Shown here one piece after another: positions 24,940 through 34,737 of a stretch of DNA of 64,000 nucleotides. The first letter of the stretch is position 1, and each line of letters begins with the position of its first letter. This DNA comes from Delftia sp. PS-11. Its GTDB lineage: Bacteria; Pseudomonadota; Gammaproteobacteria; Burkholderiales; Burkholderiaceae_C. Made by a program: the position numbers and the translations under genes. The stretch lies in contig NZ_JACSYA010000001.1 in assembly GCF_029870285.1 (NCBI RefSeq), positions 124,001-188,000 of the forward strand. Direction: 5' to 3'. The notes under the pieces were generated by a model. The model had not been told where the DNA came from. It saw nothing but the letters and a program-made list of their open reading frames with translations, and did no database searches.

Positions 24940-25638
24940 ATGCAGGAGCACAGCGCGCACATACTGCTCGTGGAGGATGACCCCGCGATTGCCCGCACCG
25001 TCTGCTATGCGCTGGAGCGCGACGGCATCGGAGTGCGCCACTGCCTGCAGCTGGCGGACGCACGCGCACAGTGGCGCAGCCAGCGCTTTGACGCGCTGCT
25101 GCTGGACGTGGGCCTGCCCGACGGCAACGGCCTGGACTGGTGCCGCGAGCTGCGCTCGGCGGGCAGCGTCGTGCCGCTGCTGGTGCTCAGTGCGCGCGGC
25201 GAGGAAATGGACCGCATCCTGGGCCTGGAGCTGGGTGCCGACGACTACCTGACCAAACCCTTCAGCCCGCGCGAGCTGGTGGCCCGCACGCGTGCGCTGC
25301 TGCGCCGCGCCCAGCGCCTGCAGCCCGCGCCGCCGGCAGCGCCCGCACCGCTTCTGAGCCTGGACCCGCAAGGCCAGCGCGTCTGCATGCAGGGCATGCC
25401 GCTGGAGCTGACGCGGCGCGAATACCAGCTCCTGCGCTGCCTCATGGAGCGGCCGGGCCGCATCCTGAGCCGGGAGTTCCTGCTCGACAGCGTCTGGGGC
25501 CAGGACAGCGACAGCACGGACCGCACCGTCGATACGCACGTCAAGACACTGCGCGCCAAGCTGCGCGCCATCGCACCGCAGCAGGACTTCATCGCCACCC
25601 ACCGTGGCATGGGCTACAGCCTGACCCTGCCGCAGTGA
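24940..25638 (+). CDS. creB: Response regulator CreB
   Basis: OmpR-family regulator, 232 residues, the partner of CreC. Receiver: VEDD at 11-14, phosphoacceptor Asp56 in LLLDVGLPD and Lys in YLTKPF (about 102-107). Winged-helix effector domain about 135-230 (LELTRREYQLLRCLM, VDTHVKTLRAKLR, HRGMGYSL). In E. coli CreB activates genes carrying the tag TTCAC-N6-TTCAC, and an exact copy lies before creD here. ATG 24940 is 11 bp after rapZ; creC begins 10 bp after its stop. Confidence 0.92.
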   Translation: MQEHSAHILLVEDDPAIARTVCYALERDGIGVRHCLQLADARAQWRSQRFDALLLDVGLPDGNGLDWCRELRSAGSVVPLLVLSARGEEMDRILGLELGADDYLTKPFSPRELVARTRALLRRAQRLQPAPPAAPAPLLSLDPQGQRVCMQGMPLELTRREYQLLRCLMERPGRILSREFLLDSVWGQDSDSTDRTVDTHVKTLRAKLRAIAPQQDFIATHRGMGYSLTLPQ

Positions 25639-25648
25639 GCCCGGCGCC

Positions 25649-27097
25649 ATGCACCTCGGCCTGCGCCTGCTTTTTGCCTTCTTCGTCATCAACGGCCTGG
25701 CGGCTTTTTTCGTGCTGCGCGTCTTCATGGCCGAGGTCAAGCCCAGCGTGCGCAAGGTCACGGAGGACACGCTGGTCGAAACCGCCTATGCGCTGGCAGC
25801 CGTGGCCAGCGATGATCTGGCCAGCGGCGATCTGCGCCGCAGCGCCGATAGCAGCCGCTTCGCGCGGCAGATGCGCGCCTATGCGCAGCAGTCGGTGAAG
25901 GTCTGGATCTGGGACACGCCCAAGCGCAGCCTGGACATGCGCATCACGGTCACCGACGACCAGGGACTGGTGCTTTTCGACTCGGCGGGCACCGACCAGG
26001 GAGCCGACTACTCGCGCTGGCGTGATGTGAACCGTACGCTGCGCGGCGAATACGGCGCGCGCACCACGCGCCAGGTACAGGACGACGAAGCCACCAGCGT
26101 GATGTATGTCTCCGCGCCCATCATGGTCGATGGACGCATCGCTGGCGTGCTCACGGCCTCCAAGCCCGCGCGCTCCGTGCAGAAGATCATCGACAGCGCT
26201 GAAAGCAAGATGCTGCGCGGCGGCCTGCTGTTCCTGCTGCTGTCGGCAGGCGTGGGCTTTGCCGTCACCTGGTGGCTGGTGCTGCATGTGCGCCGCCTGC
26301 GCAACTACGCCCAGCAGGTGCAGGCGCCCACGCTCCACGAGGCGGCCTCGCCGGCTGCCGCCCAGCCCAGGCTGCAGGCCCCCAGCATCCCTGGCGAGCT
26401 GGGCGAACTGGCCCGCGCCATGGAGAACATGCGCAGCCGGCTGGAAGGGCGCGACTACATCGAGGGCTATGTGCGCGCCCTCACCCATGAACTCAAAAGC
26501 CCCGTGGCAGCCATGCGCGGGGCTGGCGAGCTGCTGCTGGAAGACCTGCCCGAGGCCGACCGCCAGCTGTTCGCCCAGCAAGTCGTGGACCAGTGCGGCC
26601 GGCTGCAGAATCTGGTGGACCAGCTGCTGCGACTGAGTCAGCTGGAGCAGCGCAGCCAGCTGCATGCCCAAGCCGCCTGCAGCCTGCGCGAATGCGCCGG
26701 GCAGGCCATGTCGCAGGTCGAGGCAGCGGCACGGCAGCGCCGCATTGAACTCACGCTGCAAGGCCAGGGCGGCAGCGGCCCGTGGGAGCACGATCTGGTC
26801 GTGCTGGCCATCAGCAACCTGCTGAGCAACGCCATCGACTTTTCCCCTGAGGACAGCCACATCCATGTGGAACTGGAGGGTACACGCATCAGCGTGCGTG
26901 ACCATGGCCCCGGCGTGCCCAAAGCCTTGCTGGGCCGCCTGGGCGAGCGCTTTTTCACCACGCCGCGCCCCAACGGCGAGCGCAGCGGCACGGGCCTGGG
27001 CCTGTCGATCGTGCTGCGCATCATGGCGCTGCATGGTGGCTCCATGCAGGTGGCCCTGGCCCACCCTGGCCTGCGCGTGACACTGGACTGGCGCTGA
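25649..27097 (+). CDS. creC: Sensor histidine kinase CreC
   Basis: A 482-residue membrane histidine kinase. TM1 (about 7-27), periplasmic sensor (about 28-190), TM2 (about 192-212), HAMP-like linker, then kinase core: H box ALTHELKSPVAAM with His280, N box NLLSNAIDFSPE, G1 DHGPGVP, F box FFTT and G2 GTGLGLSIV. The periplasmic part includes the conserved SVKVWIWDTPKR type of segment seen in CreC. In enterobacteria CreC responds to fermentation and growth conditions, and in Pseudomonas to beta-lactam damage of the wall. It is followed by an 86-bp gap holding the cre-tag. Confidence 0.92.
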   Translation: MHLGLRLLFAFFVINGLAAFFVLRVFMAEVKPSVRKVTEDTLVETAYALAAVASDDLASGDLRRSADSSRFARQMRAYAQQSVKVWIWDTPKRSLDMRITVTDDQGLVLFDSAGTDQGADYSRWRDVNRTLRGEYGARTTRQVQDDEATSVMYVSAPIMVDGRIAGVLTASKPARSVQKIIDSAESKMLRGGLLFLLLSAGVGFAVTWWLVLHVRRLRNYAQQVQAPTLHEAASPAAAQPRLQAPSIPGELGELARAMENMRSRLEGRDYIEGYVRALTHELKSPVAAMRGAGELLLEDLPEADRQLFAQQVVDQCGRLQNLVDQLLRLSQLEQRSQLHAQAACSLRECAGQAMSQVEAAARQRRIELTLQGQGGSGPWEHDLVVLAISNLLSNAIDFSPEDSHIHVELEGTRISVRDHGPGVPKALLGRLGERFFTTPRPNGERSGTGLGLSIVLRIMALHGGSMQVALAHPGLRVTLDWR

Positions 27098-27102
27098 TCG
27101 CC

Positions 27103-27118
27103 TTCACACTGGCTTCAC
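27103..27118 (+). promoter_or_regulatory. cre-tag: CreB binding site upstream of creD
   Basis: TTCAC (27103-27107), six bases ACTGGC, TTCAC (27114-27118): an exact match to the published CreB consensus TTCAC-N6-TTCAC. It lies 66 bp before the creD start, the position expected for activation of creD by CreB. Confidence 0.85.
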
Positions 27119-27183
27119 AGACTTCATGGCGGACACACACGCCATCCTGACACTGCCCGCATGAACAACCAACGGGAAGTGGA

Positions 27184-28593
27184 ATGAAGAATCGATTGCT
27201 GACCAAGGCTCTGGCACTGCTGGCCATGCTGGGCATCTTGACGCTGGGCCTGAGCCTGATCCACGATGTAGTGCTTGACCGCATCAACCACCGCGACAGC
27301 GCCGTCCAGGGCGTAGTGGCCAGCCTGGCTGGCAAACAGGTGCTGATGGGGCCGGTGCTGGTGCAAAGCTGCACCGAAACCCATAGCGTGCAAAACGGCA
27401 GCAAGACGGAAATGACGACGCGCCAGTTCCAGCGCATGATGCTGCCCGACCAGCTGCGCCATGAAGCCACGGCACGCATGGAAGACCGGGCGCGCGGCCT
27501 GCACCACGTCAATACCTACGTCATGCAGGACAGGATCAGCGCCAGCTTCGCCCATGCCGCGCAATACCTGGAAAACCCACCCGAAGACCAGACCGCCTTC
27601 CGGTCCACACGCTGCGGCCCGCTGCGCATGGCACTGTCCATGACCGACCCGCGCGGCATACGCCATGCGCGCATCCGTGCCGGAGAAAAGGAGCTGGAGG
27701 CAGAGCCGGGCACCTCACTGGAACGCTACTCGCAAGGCCTGCAGACAGGCATCCCTGTGCGCCTGCTGCAAAAGGACGCGGCGCTGGAGCTGACGGTCGA
27801 TCTCGAAGTCGTGGGCACGGAACGCCTGTCCTTCGTTCCGCTGGGCAGCAACAGCCATGTGAGCCTGGGGGCGGACTGGCCACACCCCTCTTTTGGCGGC
27901 AGCTTCCTGCCCTCGCGGCGCGAAATCAGCGCGGACGGCTTCACGGCGCAATGGAATCTGTCGGCCCTGGCGTCGTCCGCACGCCAGGCCTTCGAAAAGC
28001 AGCAGCCGCTGTGCCGCGCAGGCGGCAGCACGGAAGACACACACCAGTGGGGCGGCGCTGCTCAGGCCGCCAGTGGCGATGGCTGCCTCGAATCCGTGGA
28101 CACCGACTTCGTCACTCCGGTCAACCCCTACTCGCTCAGCGACCGCGCCATCAAATACGGACTGCTGTTCGTGGTGCTGACCTTCGTGGCCGTGGGCCTG
28201 TTTGAAGTCCTCAAGCACCTGCGCGTGCATCCCGTGCAATACCTGTTCGTAGGCTCGGCACTGTGCAGCTTCTTCCTGCTGCTGGTCAGCCTGTCCGAGC
28301 ACATGGGCTTTGCAGGCGCTTACGGCGTCGCCGCCACCGCCTGCGTGCTGCTGCTGGCCTACTACGCCAGCCACATTCTGGGCAGCCTGCGCCGGGGCCT
28401 GCCGTTCGCCGCCGGCATCGCCGCGCTGTACGGCCTGCTGTACGTGCTGCTGCAGCTGGAGCAGACCGCACTGGCCGTCGGCTCGGTGGCCCTGTTCGCG
28501 GCACTCGCCCTGATCATGGTCAGCACCCGGCGCGTGGACTGGTATGCCTTCGGCAGCCGGGATGGCAGCACCAGCGCACAGGTGCAGGCATGA
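27184..28593 (+). CDS. creD: Inner-membrane protein CreD
   Basis: A 469-residue integral membrane protein, the classical output of CreBC; its overproduction confers colicin tolerance in E. coli and it contributes to envelope stress responses. One N-terminal TM (about 8-28), a large periplasmic region (about 30-320) and five to six TMs in the last 150 residues (e.g. YGLLFVVLTFVAVGLFEVL and YLFVGSALCSFFLLLVSL in outline). ATG 27184 follows GGGAAGTGGA. The start of a small ORF overlaps its stop by ATGA. Confidence 0.92.
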   Translation: MKNRLLTKALALLAMLGILTLGLSLIHDVVLDRINHRDSAVQGVVASLAGKQVLMGPVLVQSCTETHSVQNGSKTEMTTRQFQRMMLPDQLRHEATARMEDRARGLHHVNTYVMQDRISASFAHAAQYLENPPEDQTAFRSTRCGPLRMALSMTDPRGIRHARIRAGEKELEAEPGTSLERYSQGLQTGIPVRLLQKDAALELTVDLEVVGTERLSFVPLGSNSHVSLGADWPHPSFGGSFLPSRREISADGFTAQWNLSALASSARQAFEKQQPLCRAGGSTEDTHQWGGAAQAASGDGCLESVDTDFVTPVNPYSLSDRAIKYGLLFVVLTFVAVGLFEVLKHLRVHPVQYLFVGSALCSFFLLLVSLSEHMGFAGAYGVAATACVLLLAYYASHILGSLRRGLPFAAGIAALYGLLYVLLQLEQTALAVGSVALFAALALIMVSTRRVDWYAFGSRDGSTSAQVQA

Positions 28594-28817
28594 ACACGGC
28601 ACAACCCATACTGCAAGACGATGCGCGGGAGCGCAGCCGCTGCGAGCAGGCCTGGCAGCAGGCCGCACGCCAGGGCGACCGGGAGGCTCTGCGGGCCCTG
28701 CGCCTTCAGATCATCGACGCCACGGCACGCGCCCAGCGCACGCCCGGTGCGCGCTCGCAATGGCAGGCCTGGCTGGTGCTGCGCTGTGCCCTGCTGCTGC
28801 GCCAGCGCAGTTTTTAG
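28590..28817 (+). CDS. Small hypothetical protein translationally coupled to creD
   Basis: A 75-residue product beginning MNTAQPILQDDARERSR. It is strongly Arg/Ala/Gln-rich (about one residue in six is Arg), hydrophilic at first and more hydrophobic toward the end (WLVLRCALLLRQRSF). The ATGA overlap with the creD stop argues that it is translated. No family is recognised. Its stop overlaps the stop of the convergent mutY by a few bases. Confidence 0.55.
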   Translation: MNTAQPILQDDARERSRCEQAWQQAARQGDREALRALRLQIIDATARAQRTPGARSQWQAWLVLRCALLLRQRSF

Positions 28818-29893
28818 GCCAGCGGTCCCAGCTGCGAATCCAGCAGCTTGCGAACGGGTGCAGGCAGCCCCATGGCGGCCCACTGCCCTGCATCGGCCCA
28901 GCAGCCTGCACCGGCCTCGGCAGCAGGCGCTGCATCCCCCGCAGGCCAGGGCAGCAGCACGGGATGCAGGTGCAGATCACGGTGGGTCAGCACATGCATG
29001 AAAGCGGGCAGTTCCTGGCACTGCGAAAGATCGGCCTGAGGCCAGCGCAGGGCAGCCGCATCCTGCAGCGCCTCGCGGCTCTGGAACACCGGCGGGCTGT
29101 AAAGCCCCGCCCAGATGCCCTGCTGAGGCCGGCGCTCCAGCCACACGCGCTGGTGCGCCTCGTCCACGGCAATCAGCAGCCACCAGGCCTCGGCACTGCG
29201 CTTGAGCTTGCGTGTGCGCACCGGGTAGTTTTCAGGCTGGCCGCAACGGGCCGCACGGCACTGGGACTGCAGCGGGCAGACCAGGCAGGAAGGCTTGCGC
29301 GGCAGACAGACGCTGGCGCCCAGATCCATCATCCCCTGGGTGTAGCGGGGCATGGCATTTTCCAGATCCTCGGCGGGGCACAGCTGCTGGGCCAGATCCC
29401 AGAGCTGGCGCTCGTTTTTGGCCACGGCCAGGTCTGCATCGAACGCCAGCACGCGCGTGAGCACGCGCCGCACATTGGCATCGAGAATCGGCACACGCTC
29501 GGAAAAGCAGAACGAAGCGATTGCGCCGGCCGTCGAGCGGCCGATGCCCGGCAGCGTGGCCAGGTCCTCGGCACGCCGGGGAAATGCCCCGCCCCATTGC
29601 TCCATCACCACCTGGGCACAGCGGTGCAGGTTGCGTGCCCGGCTGTAATAGCCCAGGCCACTCCACAGCGCCAGGACAGCCTCCTGCGGCGCAGCCGCGA
29701 GGCTGGCAACGTCGGGAAAAGCGTCCAGAAAGCGCTGGTAGTAGCCCAGCACCGTGCTGACCTGGGTCTGCTGCAGCATGATCTCGGAGAGCCAGACACG
29801 GTAAGGGTCGCGCGAATTCTGCCAGGGCAGATGGTTGCGGCCATGGGATGCCTGCCACTGCACGACAGCCGTGGCGATAGAAGGAAAAGTCAA
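28814..29893 (-). CDS. mutY: A/G-specific adenine glycosylase MutY
   Basis: Removes adenine mispaired with 8-oxoguanine (GO repair). About 359 residues. Helix-hairpin-helix and catalytic residues: EIMLQQTQV (catalytic Glu about 38) and LDANVRRVLTR (catalytic Asp about 133). The iron-sulphur cluster motif C-X6-C-X2-C-X5-C is in CLPRKPSCLVCPLQSQC. A NUDIX-like C-terminal domain for 8-oxoG recognition follows. No ATG is available at the N-terminus: TTG 29893 gives MTFPSIATAVVQ and lies 12 bp after the dynamin-like gene; GTG about 10 codons later is an alternative. Confidence 0.93.
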   Translation of the reverse strand: MTFPSIATAVVQWQASHGRNHLPWQNSRDPYRVWLSEIMLQQTQVSTVLGYYQRFLDAFPDVASLAAAPQEAVLALWSGLGYYSRARNLHRCAQVVMEQWGGAFPRRAEDLATLPGIGRSTAGAIASFCFSERVPILDANVRRVLTRVLAFDADLAVAKNERQLWDLAQQLCPAEDLENAMPRYTQGMMDLGASVCLPRKPSCLVCPLQSQCRAARCGQPENYPVRTRKLKRSAEAWWLLIAVDEAHQRVWLERRPQQGIWAGLYSPPVFQSREALQDAAALRWPQADLSQCQELPAFMHVLTHRDLHLHPVLLPWPAGDAAPAAEAGAGCWADAGQWAAMGLPAPVRKLLDSQLGPLA

Positions 29894-29905
29894 GATATCA
29901 AGCCA

Positions 29906-31891
29906 TCAATGGGGGGAGCCCGCTGCCACCAGCCCCTGCGGGACAGACAGCGGAGACAGCGGCTCCAGCAGCTGCATGGCAGCCTGGCCCAGCTGCAGGT
30001 GCAGGCTGGTGAGCTGCTCTTCCGCTGCCTCGATCTCGGCGATGCGTTCCACCAGGCCAGAGGCCGCATTCTGGATGCGGTCCACGGCCTCGATGCGGCG
30101 GGCGAAGCTGCGCTTGCGCTCCTTCAATTGTGCATCGAGCTGGGCCGTTGCCGACTTGCTCCACAGATCCACGTCGTTGGACGCCGACTCGAAGACCGTG
30201 CGCAGCCGCATGGCCAGCGCCTTGATCAGACGTTGCGAATACGCGGAGCTGCTCAGGCGGATCGCATGGCCCAGGCCAAGGTACTGGATATAGCTGGCCT
30301 CGATGCGCTGCAGATCGGAACCGAACTCCGACAGCTGCAGCGAGGCGGGAGGCTGCAGGGAAAAGCCGAACTCCGCATTGAGTTCCTTGAAGGTCGCGCC
30401 CAGCATGGACTGGATCTCGGCGGCCTGCGTCTGAGCCCGTGAAGCCACGCCGCGCAGCCTCTCGAACGTCTCGGCATAGACCTTGCGCGCGCCCAGCTTC
30501 AGGCCCCGCTGCTCCAGCGCTTCGCGCAACGCCGCCAGCTCCTGCTTGAGGGAGGAGGAGCCCAGCTGGCGGAACACGTCGCGCAGCATGCGCATCTGCA
30601 CCTGGCGCACGGCCTGGATTTTCGCGGCACTGGCATCAAAGTCCTGCTGCTCGGTCTCGATGCGCTGGCGCATGGAGGCAATCACACTGGCATTCTTGCC
30701 ACGCAGGCTGCGCAGTTCGGCCATCTGGTCGTCAAGATCGCGGCGGCGGATATTGAGCACCCGCTCGACCTCGGACTGCAACTGCTGCACATTGGCCTTC
30801 ACCGCCGTCTGCAGCACCCTCTGGCGCTGGCCCATGATGCCTTCGGCCAGCACATTCTCGAAAACCGGCAGGCCGCTGGCCTGCAGCAGCGTGTCATTGC
30901 TGCCCACCTTGGCAACCAGACCCTTTTGCGCAGACACGGGCAGCACGCGCTCCACGGGCAGACCCAGCATGCGCGCCGACTCCTGGCGCTGGCGCAGCAA
31001 CTGGGCCTGCACCTGGGTGCCCGAGCTCAGGCTGTCCCACAGCGTATCGATCTTGTTGAGCACGACGAGCCGTGAATCGGCCAGCGCATCGCCGCCCGTG
31101 GCCGCATCGGGCGGCAGCACATGGTCGCGCCAGATGGCCAGATCGGATTTGGTCACGCCGGTATCGGCGCCCAGCACGAACACCACGGCATGGGCCTGCG
31201 GAATCAGGTTCACCGTCAGCTCGGGCTCGGCGCCCACAGCATTGAGGCCAGGCGTATCCAGGATGACCAGCCCCTGCTTGAGCAGCGGATGGGGCATGTT
31301 GATGAGCGCATGGCGCCACATCGGCACCTCGACCATGCCCTGGGCATCGGCCAGCGGATTGCCTGCCGGGTCCTCGTCATGCCAGAAGCCCCAGACACGC
31401 GCCTGCTCGACAGACACCTTGCGCACCTCGGCCACCTTGGCCAGCGTGTCGGCAATCTGCTGGGCATCCTTCACATCCAGTGGCAGTTGAACCCAGGATT
31501 CGGGGCGGGCACGCCACTGCCCCAGGCTCTCCATGGACTCGCGCGTATCGATGGGCAGCAGGCGCAGGCAGGGCGGCAGCTGCGCCTCCCAGCCCAGCTC
31601 TGCCGGGCACATGGTCGTGCGCCCGGCGCTGGCCGGCATCAGGCGGCGGCCATAGTGCGCAAAGAAAACCGCATTGATCAGTTCGGACTTGCCACGCGAG
31701 AACTCGGCCACGAAGGCCACCATGACCTTGTCGCCACGCACCTGCGCCTCCAGCCTCTGCAGCCGCTCCTGCACCGCAGCATCCAGCAGGTCCTGGGACT
31801 GCAGCCACTCGCGCAGCCCATGCAACTGCTGGGCAAAGCCGCGGCGCCAGGCGCCGTGCTGGTCGAATTGCTCATTGAAAGATGGTCCCAC
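29906..31891 (-). CDS. Dynamin-like GTPase between mutM and mutY
   Basis: A 661-residue large GTPase. G1/P-loop AEFSRGKS (62-69), G2 threonine in SAGRTTMCP, G3 DTPGLN, G4 NKID. The remaining about 350 residues are mostly helical with heptad-like stretches and no clear transmembrane pair. It thus belongs to the bacterial dynamin family but lacks an obvious membrane paddle. GTG 31891 is used, with GGGGGAA five bases upstream. A TATATT -10 candidate lies about 70 bp further up. It is co-oriented with mutM upstream and mutY 12 bp downstream. Its role is unknown; membrane remodelling or stress protection are family-based guesses. Confidence 0.85.
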   Translation of the reverse strand: MGPSFNEQFDQHGAWRRGFAQQLHGLREWLQSQDLLDAAVQERLQRLEAQVRGDKVMVAFVAEFSRGKSELINAVFFAHYGRRLMPASAGRTTMCPAELGWEAQLPPCLRLLPIDTRESMESLGQWRARPESWVQLPLDVKDAQQIADTLAKVAEVRKVSVEQARVWGFWHDEDPAGNPLADAQGMVEVPMWRHALINMPHPLLKQGLVILDTPGLNAVGAEPELTVNLIPQAHAVVFVLGADTGVTKSDLAIWRDHVLPPDAATGGDALADSRLVVLNKIDTLWDSLSSGTQVQAQLLRQRQESARMLGLPVERVLPVSAQKGLVAKVGSNDTLLQASGLPVFENVLAEGIMGQRQRVLQTAVKANVQQLQSEVERVLNIRRRDLDDQMAELRSLRGKNASVIASMRQRIETEQQDFDASAAKIQAVRQVQMRMLRDVFRQLGSSSLKQELAALREALEQRGLKLGARKVYAETFERLRGVASRAQTQAAEIQSMLGATFKELNAEFGFSLQPPASLQLSEFGSDLQRIEASYIQYLGLGHAIRLSSSAYSQRLIKALAMRLRTVFESASNDVDLWSKSATAQLDAQLKERKRSFARRIEAVDRIQNAASGLVERIAEIEAAEEQLTSLHLQLGQAAMQLLEPLSPLSVPQGLVAAGSPH

Positions 31892-31961
31892 GTGATTCCC
31901 CCGCCATTACCCCGGTTTCGCCCCGATGTCGTGCCGACAGGCTGTTGCCTGTTCTCCTCAA

Positions 31962-31967
31962 AATATA
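31962..31967 (-). promoter_or_regulatory. Candidate -10 (TATATT) for the dynamin-like gene
   Basis: TATATT on the minus strand in the 171-bp gap between mutM and the GTPase gene, about 70 bp before GTG 31891. The -35 region is poor. The surrounding AATATAGCACC sequence resembles an AT-rich motif at 63306-63319. Confidence 0.3.
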
Positions 31968-32062
31968 GCACCGCCATCCGGGCCCACAGGCGGGGCGGCA
32001 TTCAAGCACCCCACCTTCCCTCCACATCCCCCGCCACGGAGAATTTATCGCAATGGCATGGT

Positions 32063-32890
32063 TCAGTCCTTCTGGCAGCGCGCGCAATAGAAAGTGCTGC
32101 GCTGCGCCTGCTTCAGCAAACGGATCGAAGCGCCGCAGTGCGTGCAGGGCAGCCCCTCGCGGCCATAGACCCTGGTCTGCAATTGGAAATGACCCGCCAT
32201 GCCATCAGGCGCGGAAAAGTCGCGCAGCGTGGTTCCCCCATGCTGCACGGCCAGCGCCAGCACACGCCGGATTTCATCGAACAGCCGGCGTGCCTTGCGC
32301 GGGCCGACCTCACGGGCCGGCGTGACAGGGGAGATGCGCGCCAGAAACAGCACTTCGCTGGCATAGATATTACCGACACCCACCACCACGCTGCCATTGA
32401 GCAGCAATTGCTTGATCGGCGTGCGGCTGGCCTGCAGACCCGCATGGAAGGCCTGGAAATCAAAGCCCTCGTCCAGCGGCTCCATGCCCAGGCGTCCCAG
32501 CAGCTTGCGCGCCAGCGGATCGCTCTCGCCCAGCACATATACCACAGCCCCAAAGCGGCGGGGGTCATGCAGGCGCAGCAGGCCCGCGCTGGTGCGCATC
32601 TCGAAGTGGTCATGCACCCCGGCGGGCGGCAGCGCAGGCTCGTGCGCAGCCACGAAGCGCAGGCTGCCCGACATTCCCAGGTGCAGCAGCAGCAGGCCCT
32701 CGCTGAGATCCATGAGCAGGTATTTGCCACGCCGGCGCACGCCGTGCACCTCGCGGCCCACCAGCGCCTGCGGCGCCACGCCCAGAGGCCAGCGCAGGGG
32801 CTTGCCCACCGACACCCCCAGGATCTGCGCTCCTGCAATCTGCGAGGCGAACGCGCGCCGGGTGACTTCGACTTCTGGCAATTCAGGCAT
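32063..32890 (-). CDS. mutM: Formamidopyrimidine-DNA glycosylase MutM (Fpg)
   Basis: Excises 8-oxoguanine and ring-opened purines. 275 residues. The N-terminus MPELPEVE provides the catalytic Pro2 and Glu3 and fixes the start at 32890. Other conserved elements are [16 protein letters not shown], and [12 protein letters not shown] in the helix-two-turn-helix. The C-terminal zinc finger C-X2-C-X16-C-X2-C runs from CTHC to CARC. It is divergent from the TPR gene, with 62 bp between starts. The gene order mutM, GTPase, mutY puts two GO-repair enzymes on one strand around the dynamin-like protein. Confidence 0.96.
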   Translation of the reverse strand: MPELPEVEVTRRAFASQIAGAQILGVSVGKPLRWPLGVAPQALVGREVHGVRRRGKYLLMDLSEGLLLLHLGMSGSLRFVAAHEPALPPAGVHDHFEMRTSAGLLRLHDPRRFGAVVYVLGESDPLARKLLGRLGMEPLDEGFDFQAFHAGLQASRTPIKQLLLNGSVVVGVGNIYASEVLFLARISPVTPAREVGPRKARRLFDEIRRVLALAVQHGGTTLRDFSAPDGMAGHFQLQTRVYGREGLPCTHCGASIRLLKQAQRSTFYCARCQKD

Positions 32891-32940
32891 GGGGGCCGTG
32901 TTGGTATGTTGTTCAGGGAAAAGCGGGGCGGGGCTTCGAT

Positions 32941-32946
32941 TATTAT
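32941..32946 (+). promoter_or_regulatory. -10 TATTAT 6 nt before the TPR gene
   Basis: TATTAT, GATCCG, ATG 32953. Predicts a leaderless transcript; no -35 or ribosome binding site stands out. Confidence 0.5.
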
Positions 32947-32952
32947 GATCCG

Positions 32953-34737
32953 ATGGTTCATCCTCTACGCCTTCAGGGAATCGCCGTGGCCGCTGCACTG
33001 GCTCTGGGTTCCGCCGCCTCCTGGGCGCTTCCAGGCAAGAATGCCGCCGCCATCGAAGCCCAGGCGGCCGAGCCGGCAGCTGCGGCGGCGGACGCCGAGG
33101 AAGAGCGCGCGGCACTCAATGCCGAACTGTTCTACGAAATCCTGGTCGGAGAAATTGCGGCCAGCGAAGGCGCGCTGACCGACGCCCAGGCCATGATGAT
33201 GGAGGCGGCCCGCACCAGTGGCAACGAGCAACTGTACCGCCGCGGCACGGAACTGGCCCTGCAGTCACGCTCGGGCGAGCGCGCCCTGGCCAATGCCAGG
33301 GCCTGGCTGCAGGCCTTCCCCGAGTCGCGCGACGCCAACCGTTATGCGCTGCAGATCCTGGTGGCGCTCAACCGCATCGCGGACTCGGCCAGCCACCTGC
33401 AGCGCGAAATCGCGCTGACGCCGGCGCCATCCAAGCCCGCCACCTACCTGGCCATCACCCAGCTCTACAACAACGCCCGCGACAAAGCCCTGGCTGCCGA
33501 CGTGGTCGAGCAGGCCATGGCCGACGAGACCAGCGACCCCGTCAGCGGTCCATTGGCATGGGCTACCATTGGCCATATGCGGCTGGGCGCCGGCCAGAAG
33601 GCAGCCGCCATGCAGGCCGTGCACAAAGCGCAGGCCCTGACACCGGACACGGGTGCCATCGCACTGCTGTCCATGGAACTGCTCGAAGCGGGCGTTGCGG
33701 ACGCGGAACCCATCGTGCAGCGATATATCGCCAAGAATCCTTCACCGCAGCTGCGCATGGCCTACGCGCGCGTGCTGCTGGGCCAGCAGCGCCAGGCAGA
33801 AGCTCGCCAGCAGCTGGAAGCGATTGCCGCAGATTCGCCAGATTACCCGGAGGCCTGGGCCACCCTGGCAGGCCTGCAACTGCAGGCAGGCGAAATCGAG
33901 AAGGCCCAGGCCAGCGCCGAGCAGCTGGGCAGGCTGGTGCCACAGATTCCAGCCGGCGTGGCACGCAGCGCCGCACAGTCCCAGTACTATCTTTTGCTGG
34001 CGCAAGTGGCGGAAAAGCAAGGCCGCTACGCCGAGGCCGATGCCCTGCTGCGCCGCATCGACGACGCGCCCAACCTGCTGAGCGTACAGGCACGCCGAGC
34101 CTCCTTGCTCGCGCGCCAGGGCAAGCTCAAGGAGGCGCGCGCGCTCATCGAGGCCGTGCCTGCCAGCGGCCCCAGCCAGCAGCGGCTCAAGCGGCTGGCC
34201 GAAGTGCAGCTGCTGCGCGACGCCGGGCAGCATGCGCAGGCCTATGCGCTGCAGTCACAGCTGCAAAAGCAGGACCCCGATGATGCCGAGCTGGCCTACG
34301 ACACGGCCCTGCTTGCCGAGCGCACAGGAAATTTCGATGACATGGAAAAGCTGCTGCGCGGCATCATCGCGCGCAAGCCCGACTTTCAGCATGCCTACAA
34401 CGCCCTGGGCTACTCGTTCGCCGAGCGCGGCATCCATCTGCAGGAGGCCGAGCAGCTGGTGCGCAAGGCGCTGGACATGTCGCCGGGCGATCCTTTCATC
34501 ACCGACAGCCTGGCCTGGGTGAAATTCCGCCAGGGCAATGTGCAGCAAGCCCTGCAGCTGCTCGAAGAGGCCTATGCCGCGCGTCCCGACGTGGAAATCG
34601 CAGCCCATCTGGGCGAGGTGCTGTGGGCATCCGGCCAGCAGGAACGGGCGCGTGAGATCTGGCGTCAGGGCATGGCCTCCAACCCTGACAACAGCACCCT
34701 TCGCGAGACGTTGCAACGCCTCGGTGTATCGCTGTGA
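32953..34737 (+). CDS. TPR-repeat exported protein upstream of lolB
   Basis: A 594-residue protein with signal peptide (about 1-25, ending SWALPG) and then TPR-type helical repeats through most of its length. Clear repeat segments are [20 protein letters not shown] (about 480-499), [20 protein letters not shown] and [23 protein letters not shown] proteins at this locus are conserved in betaproteobacteria next to lolB and ispE and probably act in the periplasm or at the outer membrane, perhaps with lipoprotein or envelope assembly (inference). The lolB start overlaps its stop (GTGA). Confidence 0.85.
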   Translation: MVHPLRLQGIAVAAALALGSAASWALPGKNAAAIEAQAAEPAAAAADAEEERAALNAELFYEILVGEIAASEGALTDAQAMMMEAARTSGNEQLYRRGTELALQSRSGERALANARAWLQAFPESRDANRYALQILVALNRIADSASHLQREIALTPAPSKPATYLAITQLYNNARDKALAADVVEQAMADETSDPVSGPLAWATIGHMRLGAGQKAAAMQAVHKAQALTPDTGAIALLSMELLEAGVADAEPIVQRYIAKNPSPQLRMAYARVLLGQQRQAEARQQLEAIAADSPDYPEAWATLAGLQLQAGEIEKAQASAEQLGRLVPQIPAGVARSAAQSQYYLLLAQVAEKQGRYAEADALLRRIDDAPNLLSVQARRASLLARQGKLKEARALIEAVPASGPSQQRLKRLAEVQLLRDAGQHAQAYALQSQLQKQDPDDAELAYDTALLAERTGNFDDMEKLLRGIIARKPDFQHAYNALGYSFAERGIHLQEAEQLVRKALDMSPGDPFITDSLAWVKFRQGNVQQALQLLEEAYAARPDVEIAAHLGEVLWASGQQERAREIWRQGMASNPDNSTLRETLQRLGVSL

